Notes under the pieces: model-generated | Database searches by the model: none | The model's input: the letters and a program-made list of their open reading frames with translations, nothing else | What the model was told of the DNA's origin: nothing | Shown: positions 10,601 through 19,692 of the stretch, piece after piece | Position numbering within the stretch: position 1 is the stretch's first letter | How the letters are laid out: every line of letters starts with the position of its first letter | Translations under genes and position numbers: made by a program | DNA from: Undaria pinnatifida | Taxonomy: Eukaryota > Sar > Phaeophyceae > Laminariales > Alariaceae | DNA: 64,000 bases | Assembly: GCA_012845835.1 (NCBI GenBank) | Contig: JABAKD010000022.1 | Location: 186,001-250,000 of the forward strand | Direction of reading: 5' to 3'

Positions 10601-13600
10601 GTGCTCCCGTTTTTGCGCACGAGTTGGTAGAGGCGAGGGCGTTGGCGCCTTGTACTGCCGTACAGTGGTACTGGTTGCTAGTTAGTGGTGTAAGAGGTAT
10701 CTTACCCCGTACTGCTGAAACGACTACTGGTGTTACTACTGGTATTACCAACAACGCACACCAGGTACAGACGGTGCCGGGGGTGCTGGGGGTCTCCCCA
10801 TAGTGCTAGTGCGGGTCTATATCGCCTCTTTTTCCCTCTATAGTGCCGGTCAAACCACTTCGCACTCGGAACGACTGGAACCCGCTCTACTATTAAATGG
10901 TACCAGTATCGGAATTCTATACCCGACACGGCCGGTGTGCGCTAAACCGCCGGAATTGTTGACCGGCATCCACCGGCAGTATAGGGGGAGCAGCAGCACC
11001 ACCACTCTATACAGTGACACCAGGCACATACACTTTGCAGTTATGTCCGGTGCAAGTATCAAGAACATAGCTGGTATATGTCTTCCACGTGCTGTCTTCT
11101 CGCGGTACGTCCGAAGACTTGGCTCGAAAGCTCGGCTGCTCGCATGGGCGTCACATGGTATGAAAGACCTCGCATGGGCATCACATATGATAGGATGTGA
11201 TTTGATGTGATGTGATGTGATATACATGGGATGATGGACATCCCAATCCAATGGAGCTACGAATTGAGCTATGGGCCACCCCATGGATTGGCCCATGTGC
11301 TGTACAATGACACGTCCATGGGACGCGCGACATCCGAACGACACATCATGGACCGTCCCATCGGACAGCACATAGGATGTTTGGAATCCCCGTGGGACAT
11401 CCTATAGCAATGGTTTAGAGACTACGGGACGTCCCGTGGGATAGACGATGAGGAAGATCATTGGACAACCCATCGAATGCTCGCCATCCTATGGGACATT
11501 CCATATGATGCTTCACATGCCATAGGATATTGTATACGTTGTCCTATCAATATCCGAAGTAGGTAGGACGTTCCACACGGCACAACACGGCACAACACGG
11601 CACAACACGGCACAACACGGGATGTTCCATAGGTTTTTCCATGACACTATACACCCCATGGGATGCCCCATGCAATTTGTGCCAGGTCCACAATAATGAC
11701 TCCATGGGTATCATAAACTACCCATGGGATGTGGTGTGTGTCCCAACGGGCTTTCTGTGGAGCTTCCTATGCAGTATCGCGTAATGAGCAACAGAAATAG
11801 TCCATGAGATATCCCATAGGATGCCATGGGGCATGCCCATAAGATGTCAACAAGACCATACCATAGGACACTCCCACTCTCAAGGGGCGTCCCATTCATG
11901 CCAGACATCAGACGTCAGACGTTAACAACCTAAGCGACCAACGTATCCATTGGGATATCCCATGGGATTATATTCAACAATTGAGCAAACCATGGGGGGA
12001 TCGTTGCGACGTCCCATTGGTGTTGACAATTGGTGTTGGTAATTGGATACCTACGGGACGTCCCAGTGGACGCCCCATCGGACGTCCCACAGGAATCCAA
12101 GTAATTACAGTTCGTAGAGATTCCTGACATATTATAAAAATTAAAATACACTCCAGCTGTGAGATCGAATCTTTTGTCGAAACTCATCTTTCCAAGCTGT
12201 GTGTGTGATGCTCCGATCGCGTGTATTACGGGTTGTGTGTCCTCATTAAGGATATAGGTCGGCGACTCCCCTTACAACTACAGTGTAGCTATCAGGGTCA
12301 ATAAGGTGATGCTAGTCAGTCTGTGCGCGGAAACTATAAAACCCGTTTCTGAGGGGGACAAAATCTGACAGCTGTGGAAGGAAATGCATCAGTTTATCAA
12401 GTGAATCCTGTAAGTCGAATAACCGATGAGGGGAGGGCGGAGTTTTCAAGGACGTGGGGGCCTGGTTTTGATCAAAAGGGGGCGGGGGGGGGGGGGAGGG
12501 GGGGGGGAACAGGTGGGGCAGCTCAATTTGTGCGTGGAAACTATAAATCCTTCTCGTGGGGGAGGGGGGGGGGGAGTGGGGGGGCGGAAGGGCTTTAGGT
12601 CGCATAGGTGGAGGGGTTTGCTATACGCGTGGTGCTAGGTCTAGGCGATGGTGCGGGTGGTGGGGAAGGAGGGGGCGATGGGGGCGGGGGGGGGGGGGGG
12701 GCAAATGGAGCAGCGGCATGGACGGCTCTGAAAACATAATCAGATTCCTGACATATATTTATTTATATATATATGTATATTTATATATATTTATATATAT
12801 ATCCGATATAAATACGCACTCGTACTGGATAGCGGAGTCATGACATGTGTAACATAGTGCCCGGTGCCATGTAAAATAGAAGTGCCAACGCATTATACCA
12901 CTACGGCAGAATTATGTGCCATTATATTTATATACCTTTTGGGTTGAGCTGTGGCTGTCGTTGCGCCCTGGTACTTTTATAGAGGAATAGTTATATATCT
13001 TTCAGTACAACAGTATGCTATACCTGGTCAGGTGTCTTGTTTCTTTCTCGTTACACAATACATAATATACGTGGTAGCCAATACCTTAGACACGTACGAT
13101 AGATCCCTGGGAACACTCTGCCGGTCTTGAAATATTAGTAATTTGTATTTACGGGTTCCCGTGTTGATGGCACAACCCAAAATAATGTGTGAACAGGGAT
13201 TTTTGCGCTGGTTTTCGACTCCATTACCGTTATCGTTATCGTTATCGTTATCGTTATCGTTATGGGTTCTTCGGTACGGTAACGACAATTATCGTTATCG
13301 TTATCGAGCATCGAAGTTACTTTGGACGTATCGTACCGAAACGTTTTGTCGTACCGAAACGTTTGCGGTTTCCATATCCAGCACTAGTACCAGTCGTCGA
13401 ATGTCTCTTTCATCTATCACCACCGAGCTCAGTGACTATACGGGGCCCGATCGTTCGTATGAGTGGTTGTTGTTCTGTATTTGGCGAAGCATACATCAGC
13501 AGCAGTGCGGGGCTCGGGCGCACGCATTTGTTTGGGCGAGAAAGAGTGTGCATGACCATGGGCGCTAGGTCATATATTTTCATGCTTCTTTTCATACGGG

Positions 13601-14876
13601 TACGTACTACGGTACCGGTAACTACTATTAATACCTGGTACATGGCATGACTGCAACTTTTACGACTGCCTGCAATTTTCAAGGTTTTAGTCGCACATAC
13701 AGTACAGCAGCAAGTTACAACTTTCGATTTCAGCTTGGAAGCGGCGAGGTCGACATCGACACTCAACAACGCGAGCTCGACCATACGAGTATCCGTCATA
13801 GAAATGACCAGCACAGGGCCGGGCGCGGCGGTGGGGAGCAACCGTTGATCCGGACGGGGATTGTGCATTGCATGATGACCACGGACCCGTGGTCACTTCA
13901 ACATGTCACCCGTCCCGCTCCGCTATTTGCTCTGCTCCTGCCACGGCGACAACCGCTAGATGCCGTATATATAGCTGTGTCTGGCTACCTCTCTCCACGT
14001 ATCGCGACCTAGATCACGGGCTACGTTCTTCCATTTTTCTCTGCTGCTGCGCCCACGACGACAGCCGCTAGCAGTATCTCTCTTGCCATCTATCATGACC
14101 GAACTCGGTGAATATACGGGGCCCGATCGTGCATGGTGTGTGGTTGTTGTCCTGGTTATTATGTGGCAAGGTTCACCGCAGCAGCAGAAGTACGTACGGG
14201 GCTCGAGCACACGCATTGGTTTGGACGAGGAAGTGTGTGCATGGCATGACCATGGGCGCTTGGTTGCGTTCCATGCTTTCATATCGGTACGTAATACATA
14301 GTACGACTGACCGCAATTTCAACGTTTTTAATAGCACACATCAAAGCAGGTCATAACTTTCGTGATTTCAACTGAGACGCGGCGAGGCCGAGATCAACAC
14401 ACAATGTGAGTTCGACCATGCGAGTATCATACGAGTATCCGTCATATTTCTAAACGGCAAAGAGGCGGCCGCGGCGGTGGGGAGCAATCATTAATCTGGA
14501 CGGGGATTGGTTGTGCATGGCCATATGATATGATGATACGATGATACGATGATACGATGATACGATGATACGATATAACATACAAGCTTCCCCTTCGGGA
14601 TGTATTTGTGCTATGTAACTAACGTGATGTGTAACTAACGTGAAATTCCGGGGGGGTCGCAAGGCGAAAAGGGAGACACCGGTAACACACGTATGATACA
14701 GGTATGATAGCTATTTTTCCACCTGTAATGATGTTAGGCATACTCACATAGATAAACCCCACTGGTTTTCTTCGAGGAAACGCATGGCATGAGCTAGTGC
14801 ATCGCTCCAAAGGAAGAGTAGTAGTGGTATTAGTAGTAGCAGTAGCAGTAGCAGTAGTAGCAGCAGTAGTAGCAGC

Positions 14877-14920
<44 letters not shown>

Positions 14921-17900
14921 AAGTAGTAGTAGTTGTTGTTGTAGTATTAATCAGCGGGAAGAGTGTGATAGCGGTGGGTGCACGTTGCATTGATGTACGC
15001 GCAAACGAAGTATTAGGTCAGGGAATGCTGTGTACTAACTGTGTACCGTACGTGGAATAGTGTTCTTTGCTATATAGTACGTCACATGTGTTTGCACTGG
15101 ATGGTAATGGATAGGGTTGACCAGCCAATGCCAGTCGCTCTTGGATGTTGTACAATAATTAATTGGTTGGCGGCAACATTTTCGGTATGTGTGGCGTACG
15201 TGGTAGGATTATCCACGAGTTAGTTGGAGATAGTGTTCAACGCTTTGGTACTGTGTGTTTGAGGGGAACCGAAACCTTGATGTATGTAGCCCTCGTTTAT
15301 CCCCGGGCCCCGTAAAAAGTAGAGATATTAGTAAATCGATCGATAGACTAGTGTTCCCGCCTGAACCCGCCACTACTTGATGCATGTGGTCAGAAATATG
15401 TGTGTATGACATGTGTGTACGATAATAGCAACCGACCAAGAACCGATCCACCCAGCCAATCAGATGGGGTCCTGGGCGCGTGGCGAACGCCGAAATAGAA
15501 CTGTATCCGATTTTGGCCACAGCTGCACCGTGTGTACACCTGAGCTTGGCTATCGCTAATAAGGAGTTATATGTCCTTGAACCCTATCCATGGTTTCACT
15601 CTGCCCCAAAAAAAATGCATGGCCTGGTCGAGACTCGCGTGCATGATGCGCTCGAGATGCCTGCCACCCTCGCTGCGCTCGGCGCCATCTTCGGAGCTTT
15701 CCCCGCTCTATGTCCCTGTGAGCCCCGTCTCCCGCGCGGAGAGATGCAAGCCGTGCCCTGTGGCGCTCGTTCCAACATTCGGCGCTCCCGGCCTCTACCT
15801 CCCAGGCTCCTCCTGCTGGCATCCGCTCTGTCCGGAAATATAATACCGGGAATGTATTTTAGTTCAAGTAAAAACAGTCCTTATATTTGGACACGTCTAG
15901 TTACCCCGCAAGAGAAAAATAAACACACAGGGTCAACCACGCACACAGACGATTTCGCTCCTGCCTCGACGAGCGGCCGTCCGCGCGGCGGGAGAGCGCA
16001 GGCCGGTTTACCCTTGTCTGCACCCATGTCCACGCACCCACGTCGAGATTCGGGGCCGAAACGGCCCAGGGCGGCGCGCCCCCAAACCCCACACTAATCC
16101 GATCCACATGTGTACTGCTGCTACTACTGATTTATGTTGCTGCTACTGCTGCTGTGCTGCTGAGGTTAGTTGAGTAGCGGGACATTTTTTTACGAAAAAA
16201 ACAACGAAAAACAAAAAATTGTAAAAGTTGGTCAAAATATGAAATTTTTAAAAACAACTTGGGGTATTCCAAGTGACCTGGTCGTCTCAGGGAGGCGGAA
16301 CGCAATCCCCTGCCAAATAGAGCCAGCTAAGCGACGTTTAATCGTCGAGCGCCGCCACGGAGCTCGGCCGAGATCCAGACATGATTCATAATAATCTATC
16401 CATGGTAGGCTAGCTTGCCCCGCGGCCGAAAGTGCGAGAAGAAACACTCGGCCGCAGGAGAGCAGTGAGCCCGAAAAAAAACATAATTTACATATATAAT
16501 ATAAAAACATATGGGCCCGTGTTTACTTTTCACCTTTTCATACCAATACATAAACCGACTTTGAAACATGAAACCATACGCCACAGCAGCCGGTCACAAT
16601 TTCCAGGCAAGTACTAACAGCTTTTCAACATTTTGAGACGTGACGACGTGGCGGCGCCGAGACCGAGAAATCATCCATCAAATTAGCAAACTGCAGAGCC
16701 ATGCGGGGCAGCGGGGAGCGGGGCGGGGCGCAGTCCCACCCCGCGCCCCGCCCAGCTGACAGACCTGCATGTGCGTGCCAGCTAACAACACCGCCGGTGC
16801 AGGCTCAGGAAAAAGGCCCTTGACTCCTTGGACTTGCTTGGGCCATTAGTAGAATCACACGACTCCGACAGGAAGGAAGGGCCGAAGAAATAGACCCGCG
16901 TGATGATGCGTGTTGGTGCCGCTACGCAGTCTTTTTTGGGTGATATCGTACTAACGAATATACATCACATTTGCAATTAGCGCAAGGTCGGGCTGGGCGG
17001 CGGGGTGCGGGGTGGGGCGCTGCTGCCGCAGCAGCGCCCCACCCCGCGCCCCGTCCAGCCATTAAGCCCTCGTGTGCGTGCCTCGATGGATTAGCCGACT
17101 CCGTGAAATTTTTGACTGGCGGGATAGATTCAACTTGTAAGAACCCAAGCGATATACGCTGTATTCTACGCCAATTGCAGCTGGAAGGGGTACGAAGTAG
17201 ACGGAAGCTGCATACAATTCCTAGTACGCAGCAGTAGTAGCAGAAGTAGAGAAGCATCACCGGGACCCGCGTCCAGAGCAACCACTATGCGCGCTTTTAA
17301 ACAGTTAGTGCTGCTGTAACGACACACACGTTTGAGGTACAAACTACTTGAAATTAGAGTAGGATATTTTGTTGCAGTACCGGCCTTCCGGTAAGAACCC
17401 GACACTAAATGAGTACTCGTAGTAGTTGAGTATTATTAGTATAGACTACTGAAATACTGTATTACATTTAGGCAAACCTCTTATTTAATAAAGGGTGCGT
17501 CCTACACTAACTTCAGTACGACAGCTACTGCAAACAACATGTTGTTTCCCCGCAAGTTTTGGGCTAAGTTTCTTGCCAGGCTCTCCCTTTCTTACGAGAG
17601 GGCCGGCAGCCGGCAGTGTAGGTTTTATGTACGTTTCTATGTTGATCACGGCGCGTTTCCACGAACAGAGTCAGCGGGAGAGCCCAACGTAAGCTGCGAG
17701 TACATCGCATCGGCGATTCGCGATCCACGATGCCTCCAACCCCCTTTTGGCGAATGCTGCAAGGCCATCAGCGACAGGGCTCCACCTCGAATACACATGC
17801 AAGGAACGTCACATCACCTCACCTTCTTTCGTAGCTCGGCAGTCTCAGTGCGGTTGAGAGCAGTCTTGGCCATGCCCCCCTTCATCCCGAACACATCCCC

Positions 17901-17954
17901 GCAGGACTGCATATACTCCCGCTTGGCAGCGATGACACCTCCATCGCCTCCCAT
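4115..17954 (-). CDS. RTF2: Rtf2 homologue (replication termination factor 2), five-exon gene
   Basis: CDS = join of complement 17954-17823, 10031-9960, 7606-7521, 7031-6848 and 4642-4115, giving 333 residues; human Rtf2 is about 306. Every junction is GT-AG and in phase. The N-terminus starts MGGDGGVI, the family's hallmark (human starts MGCDGGTIP). Exon 2 carries LREPVAACELGYLYNK, matching the family's Cys-Glu-Leu-Gly-x-Leu-Tyr-Asn-Lys element. Exon 4 carries CPVTLQEMNG, the core of the Rtf2 RING-like domain. The C-terminus has a Lys/Ala-rich linker and the KVYASLF motif before the stop. Rtf2 is a nuclear factor acting at stalled or terminating replication forks, and related proteins affect splicing. 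Oddity: after AEKATKEV the usual Cys pair of the second half-domain is absent, the segment reading GLAGLQAEYGPF. Introns are about 7.8, 2.35, 0.49 and 2.2 kb and are full of repeats. Family assignment is confident; that the gene is expressed is inference. Confidence 0.9.
4838..4924 (-). pseudogene. Echo of Rtf2 exon 5 start, copy c (alternative terminal exon?)
   Basis: Acceptor ccttaacag is followed by VEYGSFVESDIVQLAP, near-identical to the start of exon 5. A one-base deletion relative to exon 5 then shifts the frame and gives TKSGKPQKHEA and a TAG stop. It has 29 codons including the stop, in the phase required by exon 4. If used, it would give an Rtf2 isoform without the charged C-terminal region. 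Whether it is spliced is unknown. Confidence 0.6.
5221..5295 (+). repeat. Repeat R1 copy A (peptide core)
   Basis: R1 core: cagcttgcca acATGAGTATCGACCTTAAC..., encoding MSIDLNLSNSQLT. See 44098-44600 for the family. Confidence 0.6.
5233..5412 (+). CDS. Small ORF: R1 peptide fused to EP(L/P)(H/Y) tetrapeptide repeats
   Basis: ATG opens MSIDLNLSNSQLT, the R1 family peptide, followed by a linker and about eight tandem EPLH/EPPY-type tetrapeptides (12-bp unit gagccgctacat / gagccgccttat), ending at TGA within a TTAGGG-like word. 59 residues. It sits in Rtf2 intron 4 on the opposite strand. The frame survives the repeat, but no other support for translation exists. Confidence 0.3.
   Translation: MSIDLNLSNSQLTCSEVLFKIPQPLHEPPYQPLYEPPYEPLREPLHEPLHEPPYEPRLG
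5300..5403. repeat. 12-bp minisatellite (GAGCCGCYWYAT)n
   Basis: About eight to nine copies of a 12-bp unit with two alternating variants (ccgctacat and ccgccttat). Confidence 0.9.
5735..5800 (-). pseudogene. Most degraded echo of Rtf2 exon 5 boundary
   Basis: The reverse complement reads gcgcaacatgcagagtagac, resembling copy b (gtacgcaacaggcagagcga), but the acceptor AG has become ATG. Flanking bases on the intron side (gcggtcgcgg) also match those beside copy b. It looks like a dead member of the same duplication series. Confidence 0.35.
5880..5944 (-). pseudogene. Echo of Rtf2 exon 5 start, copy b
   Basis: Acceptor gtacgcaacag is followed by a GCAGAGCGACGT block that is itself doubled, then CCAGCTAGGCATTGCTGG, shared with copy a (CTAGGCATAACTGG). 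The frame corresponding to exon 5 is lost by an indel. It is part of the same local array as 6086-6166 and 4838-4924. Confidence 0.45.
6086..6166 (-). pseudogene. Echo of Rtf2 exon 5 start, copy a (alternative terminal exon?)
   Basis: Acceptor attgcttaacag is followed by AEHGSFTESDIVRLGITG, SLRKPIT and a TGA stop: 27 codons including the stop, phase 0 as exon 5. The first 13 residues differ from exon 5 only at a few positions; the tail is unrelated to exon 5. The intact splice site, frame and stop make it a plausible alternative last exon. Confidence 0.55.
6430..6508 (-). pseudogene. Echo of Rtf2 exon 4 3' half
   Basis: Encodes FLIVLLNTDWVMAEKATEEV then GLAVLA, against IVLFNTGWVMAEKATKEV and GLAGLQ in exon 4. 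The frame is open, and about five of the codon differences are synonymous against three replacement changes in the best-aligned part. A GT (gtaatg) stands at the donor position, but the preceding bases are CAC instead of CAG. No acceptor is visible upstream, so it is probably a partial copy. Confidence 0.55.
6555..6700 (-). repeat. Repeat R1 copy B
   Basis: The reverse complement encodes NSFDELLDLTAN with the ATG changed to ATA, and upstream keeps the R1 leader (gtcctcattaaggatat, cgatcgcgc-like, agcttg). Located in Rtf2 intron 4. Confidence 0.7.
6848..7031 (-). CDS. RTF2: Rtf2 exon 4 (CPVTLQEMNG RING-like core)
   Basis: 184 bases: one base to finish Arg and 61 codons ending GLAGLQ. The acceptor is catactacag and the donor gtgacc. 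It begins LTANPAF, matching the family's L-x-x-NP-A pattern, and contains YMCPVTLQEMNG and WVMAEKA, the heart of the Rtf2 domain. The downstream intron contains an open-frame copy of its 3' half at 6430-6508. Confidence 0.9.
7032..7520 (-). other. Rtf2 intron 3
   Basis: Contains a two-unit telomere-like TTAGGG run (7480-7491) and two TACCAGGTA words (7315, 7463). The plus-strand ORF 7012-7368 here shows no family resemblance. Confidence 0.7.
7521..7606 (-). CDS. RTF2: Rtf2 exon 3 (HIRGLKDIVE element)
   Basis: 86 bases, 28 codons plus two bases. The acceptor is ctgccctccctcaag and the donor gtaggc. It encodes DDLIAGLLKRDLNP then AFNHIRGLKDIVEC, corresponding to the human segment that reads HIKSIKNVTELKL. 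The split Arg codon (AG|A) is completed by exon 4. Two degraded copies of the acceptor region lie upstream in intron 2 (7800-7995). Confidence 0.88.
7800..7995 (-). pseudogene. Two echoes of the Rtf2 exon 3 acceptor region
   Basis: The unit upstream of exon 3 (catatcgg ... gtgctaa ... gtgggt ... ctctgctgccctc) recurs about 200 bases upstream (7805-7905, ending ctctactgccctcgaggac) and again, shorter, at 7925-7995 (catatcggtagtgcagtag). The exon part is preserved only for a few codons, ending at a TAG. They are intronic duplicates, not extra exons. Confidence 0.45.
8421..8495. repeat. Degenerate hexamer array (TCCTAA)n
   Basis: About ten TCCTAA units with small variants (tccttat, ccaattcc). 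TTAGGA is a one-base variant of the telomere-like hexamer. Confidence 0.85.
8899..8980. repeat. 11-bp minisatellite (TACACCCTTGG)n
   Basis: About seven to eight copies of an 11-12 bp unit, variants tacacccttgg, ctacccccttg, tatacccttgc. Confidence 0.85.
9960..10031 (-). CDS. RTF2: Rtf2 exon 2 (CELGYLYNK element)
   Basis: A 24-codon phase 0-0 exon. The acceptor is tttttggcag just above 10031 and the donor gtgagg just below 9960. It encodes VCAISNERLREP then VAACELGYLYNK, which lines up with the human CTLSQEILRRPIVACELG region. It sits about 7.8 kb from exon 1 and is too small to be found by ORF length. A further tiny exon between exons 1 and 2 cannot be excluded, but a direct join keeps the frame. 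Confidence 0.87.
11140..12110. repeat. Array of degenerate near-palindromic CCCATNGGAYGTCCCAT motifs
   Basis: Over about 970 bases some 20 variants of a 12-18 bp motif occur in both half-site orders, spaced roughly 20-70 bases: for example 11425 cgggacgtcccgtggg, 11657 cccatgggatgccccat, 11950 ttgggatatcccatggga, 12053 gggacgtcccagtggac, 12080 tcggacgtcccac. A 10-bp perfect tandem (CACAACACGG, 11574-11620) is embedded. It ends just before R1 copy C, inside Rtf2 intron 1. Confidence 0.75.
11574..11620. repeat. 10-bp minisatellite (CACAACACGG)n
   Basis: Four perfect units plus partial flanking unit. Confidence 0.95.
12125..12735 (-). repeat. Repeat R1 copy C (long form)
   Basis: On the minus strand: G-rich block (12478-12710), cytosine-rich leader, the shared atcaagtgaatcctgta and gcgactccccttacaactac stretches, then an ATG (complement of 12187) opening MSFDKRFDLTAGVYFNFYN. 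It aligns over about 400 bases with 39165-39475 and, inverted, with 44280-44580. Confidence 0.85.
12750..12810. repeat. AT-rich (TA/TTTA) stretch
   Basis: Simple TATATAT/TTTATA sequence. Confidence 0.8.
13224..13307. repeat. GTTATC hexamer microsatellite
   Basis: About six perfect GTTATC units, an interruption, then three more units (13288-13307). Confidence 0.9.
13398..14525. repeat. 450-bp tandem duplication
   Basis: 13398-13880 and 14074-14525 align throughout: shared blocks include gtgactatacggggcccgat/ggtgaatatacggggcccg, gcatgaccatgggcgct, ggcgaggtcgacatc/ggcgaggccgagatc and cgtccgcccc-like ends at ggacggggattg. Between them a third partial pair matches (13918-13970 with 14028-14078, cgacaaccgctag / cgacagccgctag). 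Copy 1 has an extra segment with TATTAATA and TACCTGGTA absent from copy 2. Confidence 0.8.
14530..14577. repeat. 8-bp tandem (GATGATAC)n
   Basis: Five to six copies, nearly perfect. Confidence 0.9.
14816..14943. repeat. GTA/GCA trinucleotide microsatellite
   Basis: About 40 trinucleotide units, GTA with interspersed GCA. ORFs here (poly-Val, poly-Thr) are artefacts of the repeat. Confidence 0.95.
15480..16097 (+). other. GC-rich open block, probably not a gene
   Basis: A 205-codon frame from GTG and a 90-codon frame from ATG at 15571 overlap in a GC-rich stretch. No splice support, no motif, and it lies inside Rtf2 intron 1. GC content alone can explain the absence of stops. Confidence 0.2.
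16702..16756. repeat. GC-rich imperfect hairpin 1
   Basis: GGGGCGGGGCGC and GCGCCCCGCCCA face each other across about ten bases. It shares GC arms and the flank tgtgcgtgcc with the longer hairpin at 16990-17060. Confidence 0.55.
16990..17060. repeat. GC-rich hairpin 2, about 34-bp arms
   Basis: The arms meet at GCGCTGCTGC-C-GCAGCAGCGC (one-base loop) and extend outward through GGGGTGGGG/CCCCACCCC and further GC-rich pairs with a few mismatches. A cruciform or foldback structure. Confidence 0.8.
17823..17954 (-). CDS. RTF2: Rtf2 exon 1 (start codon, MGGDGGVI)
   Basis: 44 codons from ATG (complement of 17952-17954) to AAG followed by donor gtgagg at 17822-17817, phase 0. The MGGDGGVI start and the basic KREY stretch match the Rtf2 N-terminus. 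A TATA-like tataatata lies about 40-50 bases upstream of the ATG (near 17993-18003); this is weak evidence for a promoter. The plus-strand ORF crossing here is its antisense shadow. Confidence 0.88.
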
Positions 17955-18093
17955 ATTTCTTCCACGAGGGCAACAGCCACGACCTTCACTAGTATATTAT
18001 ACCTTGGGTCTTTGGATCAGGTCGTAAATCGGCACACTACGAAGCACCCTCCTCAACAAATGCGGGCCCTTTTCCTCGATGGTCTTGCTGGGG

Positions 18094-18459
18094 CTAGGAG
18101 CTAGGAGCTGACCAGCTGAACAGGTTGTGAGGGTTTGGCACTACCTGGGAAGGATTTTGGTTCGGTGACAAATATTTTGACGAACCGATACCTTTTTTGC
18201 CATGTAACCGTAAACCGAATGATTGAGCCGCATTCCGTCGTCCCCCCGCCCGCCGCCCGTCGGGGCTGATACTCGTAACGCTTGTAAAATGTTGGCCAGT
18301 TGGTCGATGGAAATCACGCCGTGCTTGAATATCAAAGTGCGCATACCACTCACTGCTGTTGTCGAACAAGACCAGTACAGCAGCACCGAACGCTGCATAA
18401 TTAAGTACGACGACAAATAAATAGTGTATTTTTTCGTCAGCTGTTTTTGTCGTCGCCAC
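18094..18459 (-). other. Unassigned ORF with a diverged copy at 19322-19460
   Basis: Minus-strand frames through 18230-18375 read FDIQARRDFHRP in one frame and ISIDQLANILQAL in another. The diverged block 19330-19460 reads FDIISERDFHRP in the first frame. DNA similarity over about 90 bases suggests a duplicated block; which frame, if any, codes is unclear. No family recognised. It lies just upstream of the Rtf2 start on the same strand. Confidence 0.25.
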
Positions 18460-18913
18460 GTCGTGACATACAACACCGGGGGGCGACGTTAGTGCAGTCT
18501 ATGTATTTGTGTACCCCAAGAACAAACAACGAGTACTCGTATTCATAGAGGATACAAAGCATACGAGTTACGAGTGGGACGCGCAAAAACAGGCAGTCGT
18601 CGTGCTTTGTAATATATATCTTCCACGTGGAATTAGGCGCTGGCGGCATGACATAATGACTTGCCGGACGGTATAAACGAACTACGTTCTCCTCCGCATC
18701 ATGCGCCGTCCGAGGGGGTCCAGCCCCGGTTTTCCGTTGTGCTTCTCGCAATGCACTGCAACCAACCCAACATGACACAATGCCGTACCGCACCACCGGA
18801 TCCTACCTAAAACAACACGATGTCGCTATATTACATTGCGACCAAACCAACATGTATGTGTGTGGCGTATAGACACGATGTCGTCGCAATACCCGCAACA
18901 AAGCTATAACATA

Positions 18914-19027
18914 CATGACACGACGGTCGATTTTGATGGACGAGAGCATAGATCGAGAGTTGCACGCCCTGCGGCTGAACGAACTGGCAACCTCTGCTAT
19001 CAATGCCGATAACGACGATGGTAGATA
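18914..19027 (+). CDS. Candidate short exon/ORF, helical charged peptide
   Basis: ATG opens MTRRSILMDESIDRELHALR then LNELATSAINADNDDGR and stop. The composition (amphipathic, acidic end) looks coding; a possible donor is the gtag after DNDDG. 37 residues. Unknown family, little other support. Confidence 0.25.
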
Positions 19028-19483
19028 GCAAGCCATGCACCACGACATCATGATGAACACATGTCATCATGTGTGCGCATCTACTCTTATGCCTGGTATT
19101 GTGCATGTATGTTTTAATGTTACTACTATTATTAGTAGTATAATAAACCTGCTGCACGTAACTAACTGCTATAATAGATAGCGTGGTATAATAGTGTACC
19201 TAAGGTCCTGGTACGCGCGTGTGTGAATGGCTTTTTGTTGACGTGGTGTGCGTCACTAGGTAGAAGTTGGTACGAAGTGCTACAGAGAAAATCCTATTTT
19301 TTCCTTACTAGTGTCACAGTCTCAAAACCCTAACGCCTCCAAGGGTGTTCTAAAAGCCCCCGGCCGCCCCCCCGAAACATCCCTTCCAAAATCTTCTGCT
19401 GGCCTGTGAAAATCACGTTCACTGATAATATCAAACCTGACGCTCATACCACCATCATCACACACACACTCACGCACCGACGC

Positions 19484-19484
19484 T

Positions 19485-19519
<35 letters not shown>

Positions 19520-19520
19520 A
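19484..19520. repeat. (GACACC)n microsatellite
   Basis: Six perfect hexamer units. Confidence 0.9.
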
Positions 19521-19692
19521 ACCTACCACCACCGCCAATACCACCGCCAACGCCGCCGCCAAAGCCATCACTTCCGCGTTCGAGCGTCACCGATAGCTGC
19601 CAGACGCTGCTACGTCCTGCTTGACGACTGTGCGACGCTCGATTCTCCGGAAACACGTAGAGTCAATTCCCCAAATACCGCATCCCCACAAG
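19484..19692 (+). CDS. Candidate exon ending at a strong donor, with TD repeats
   Basis: An open frame runs through a (GACACC)n repeat (encoding TDTD...) to [15 protein letters not shown] and the perfect donor AAG|gtaagaag (GT at 19693). There is no ATG in frame, so it can only be an internal exon with an unseen acceptor. The repeat lowers confidence. Confidence 0.25.

Larger units (their letters stand above)
10032..17822 (-). other. Rtf2 intron 1, 7.8 kb
   Basis: Recognisable content: GTT/GCT-rich tracts (10380-10480), the palindromic-motif array (11140-12110), repeat R1 copy C (12125-12735), an AT-rich stretch (12750-12810), a 450-bp tandem duplication (13398-14525), microsatellites (13224-13307, 14530-14577, 14816-14943), a GC-rich ORF block (15.5-16.1 kb) and two GC hairpins (16.7 and 17.0 kb). 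No nested gene is supported. Confidence 0.6.

Noticed and set aside
11140-12110. CRISPR-like array
   Set aside because: Motifs are degenerate, unevenly spaced, and the genome is eukaryotic with spliced genes; no cas-like ORF nearby.
12312-12843. Gly-rich and Pro-rich ORFs
   Set aside because: Translations of the poly-G part of repeat R1 copy C.
14619-15060. ORFs with long Thr or Val runs
   Set aside because: Translations of the GTA microsatellite on either strand.
17539-18027. 162-codon plus-strand ORF
   Set aside because: Antisense shadow of Rtf2 exon 1 and its upstream region.
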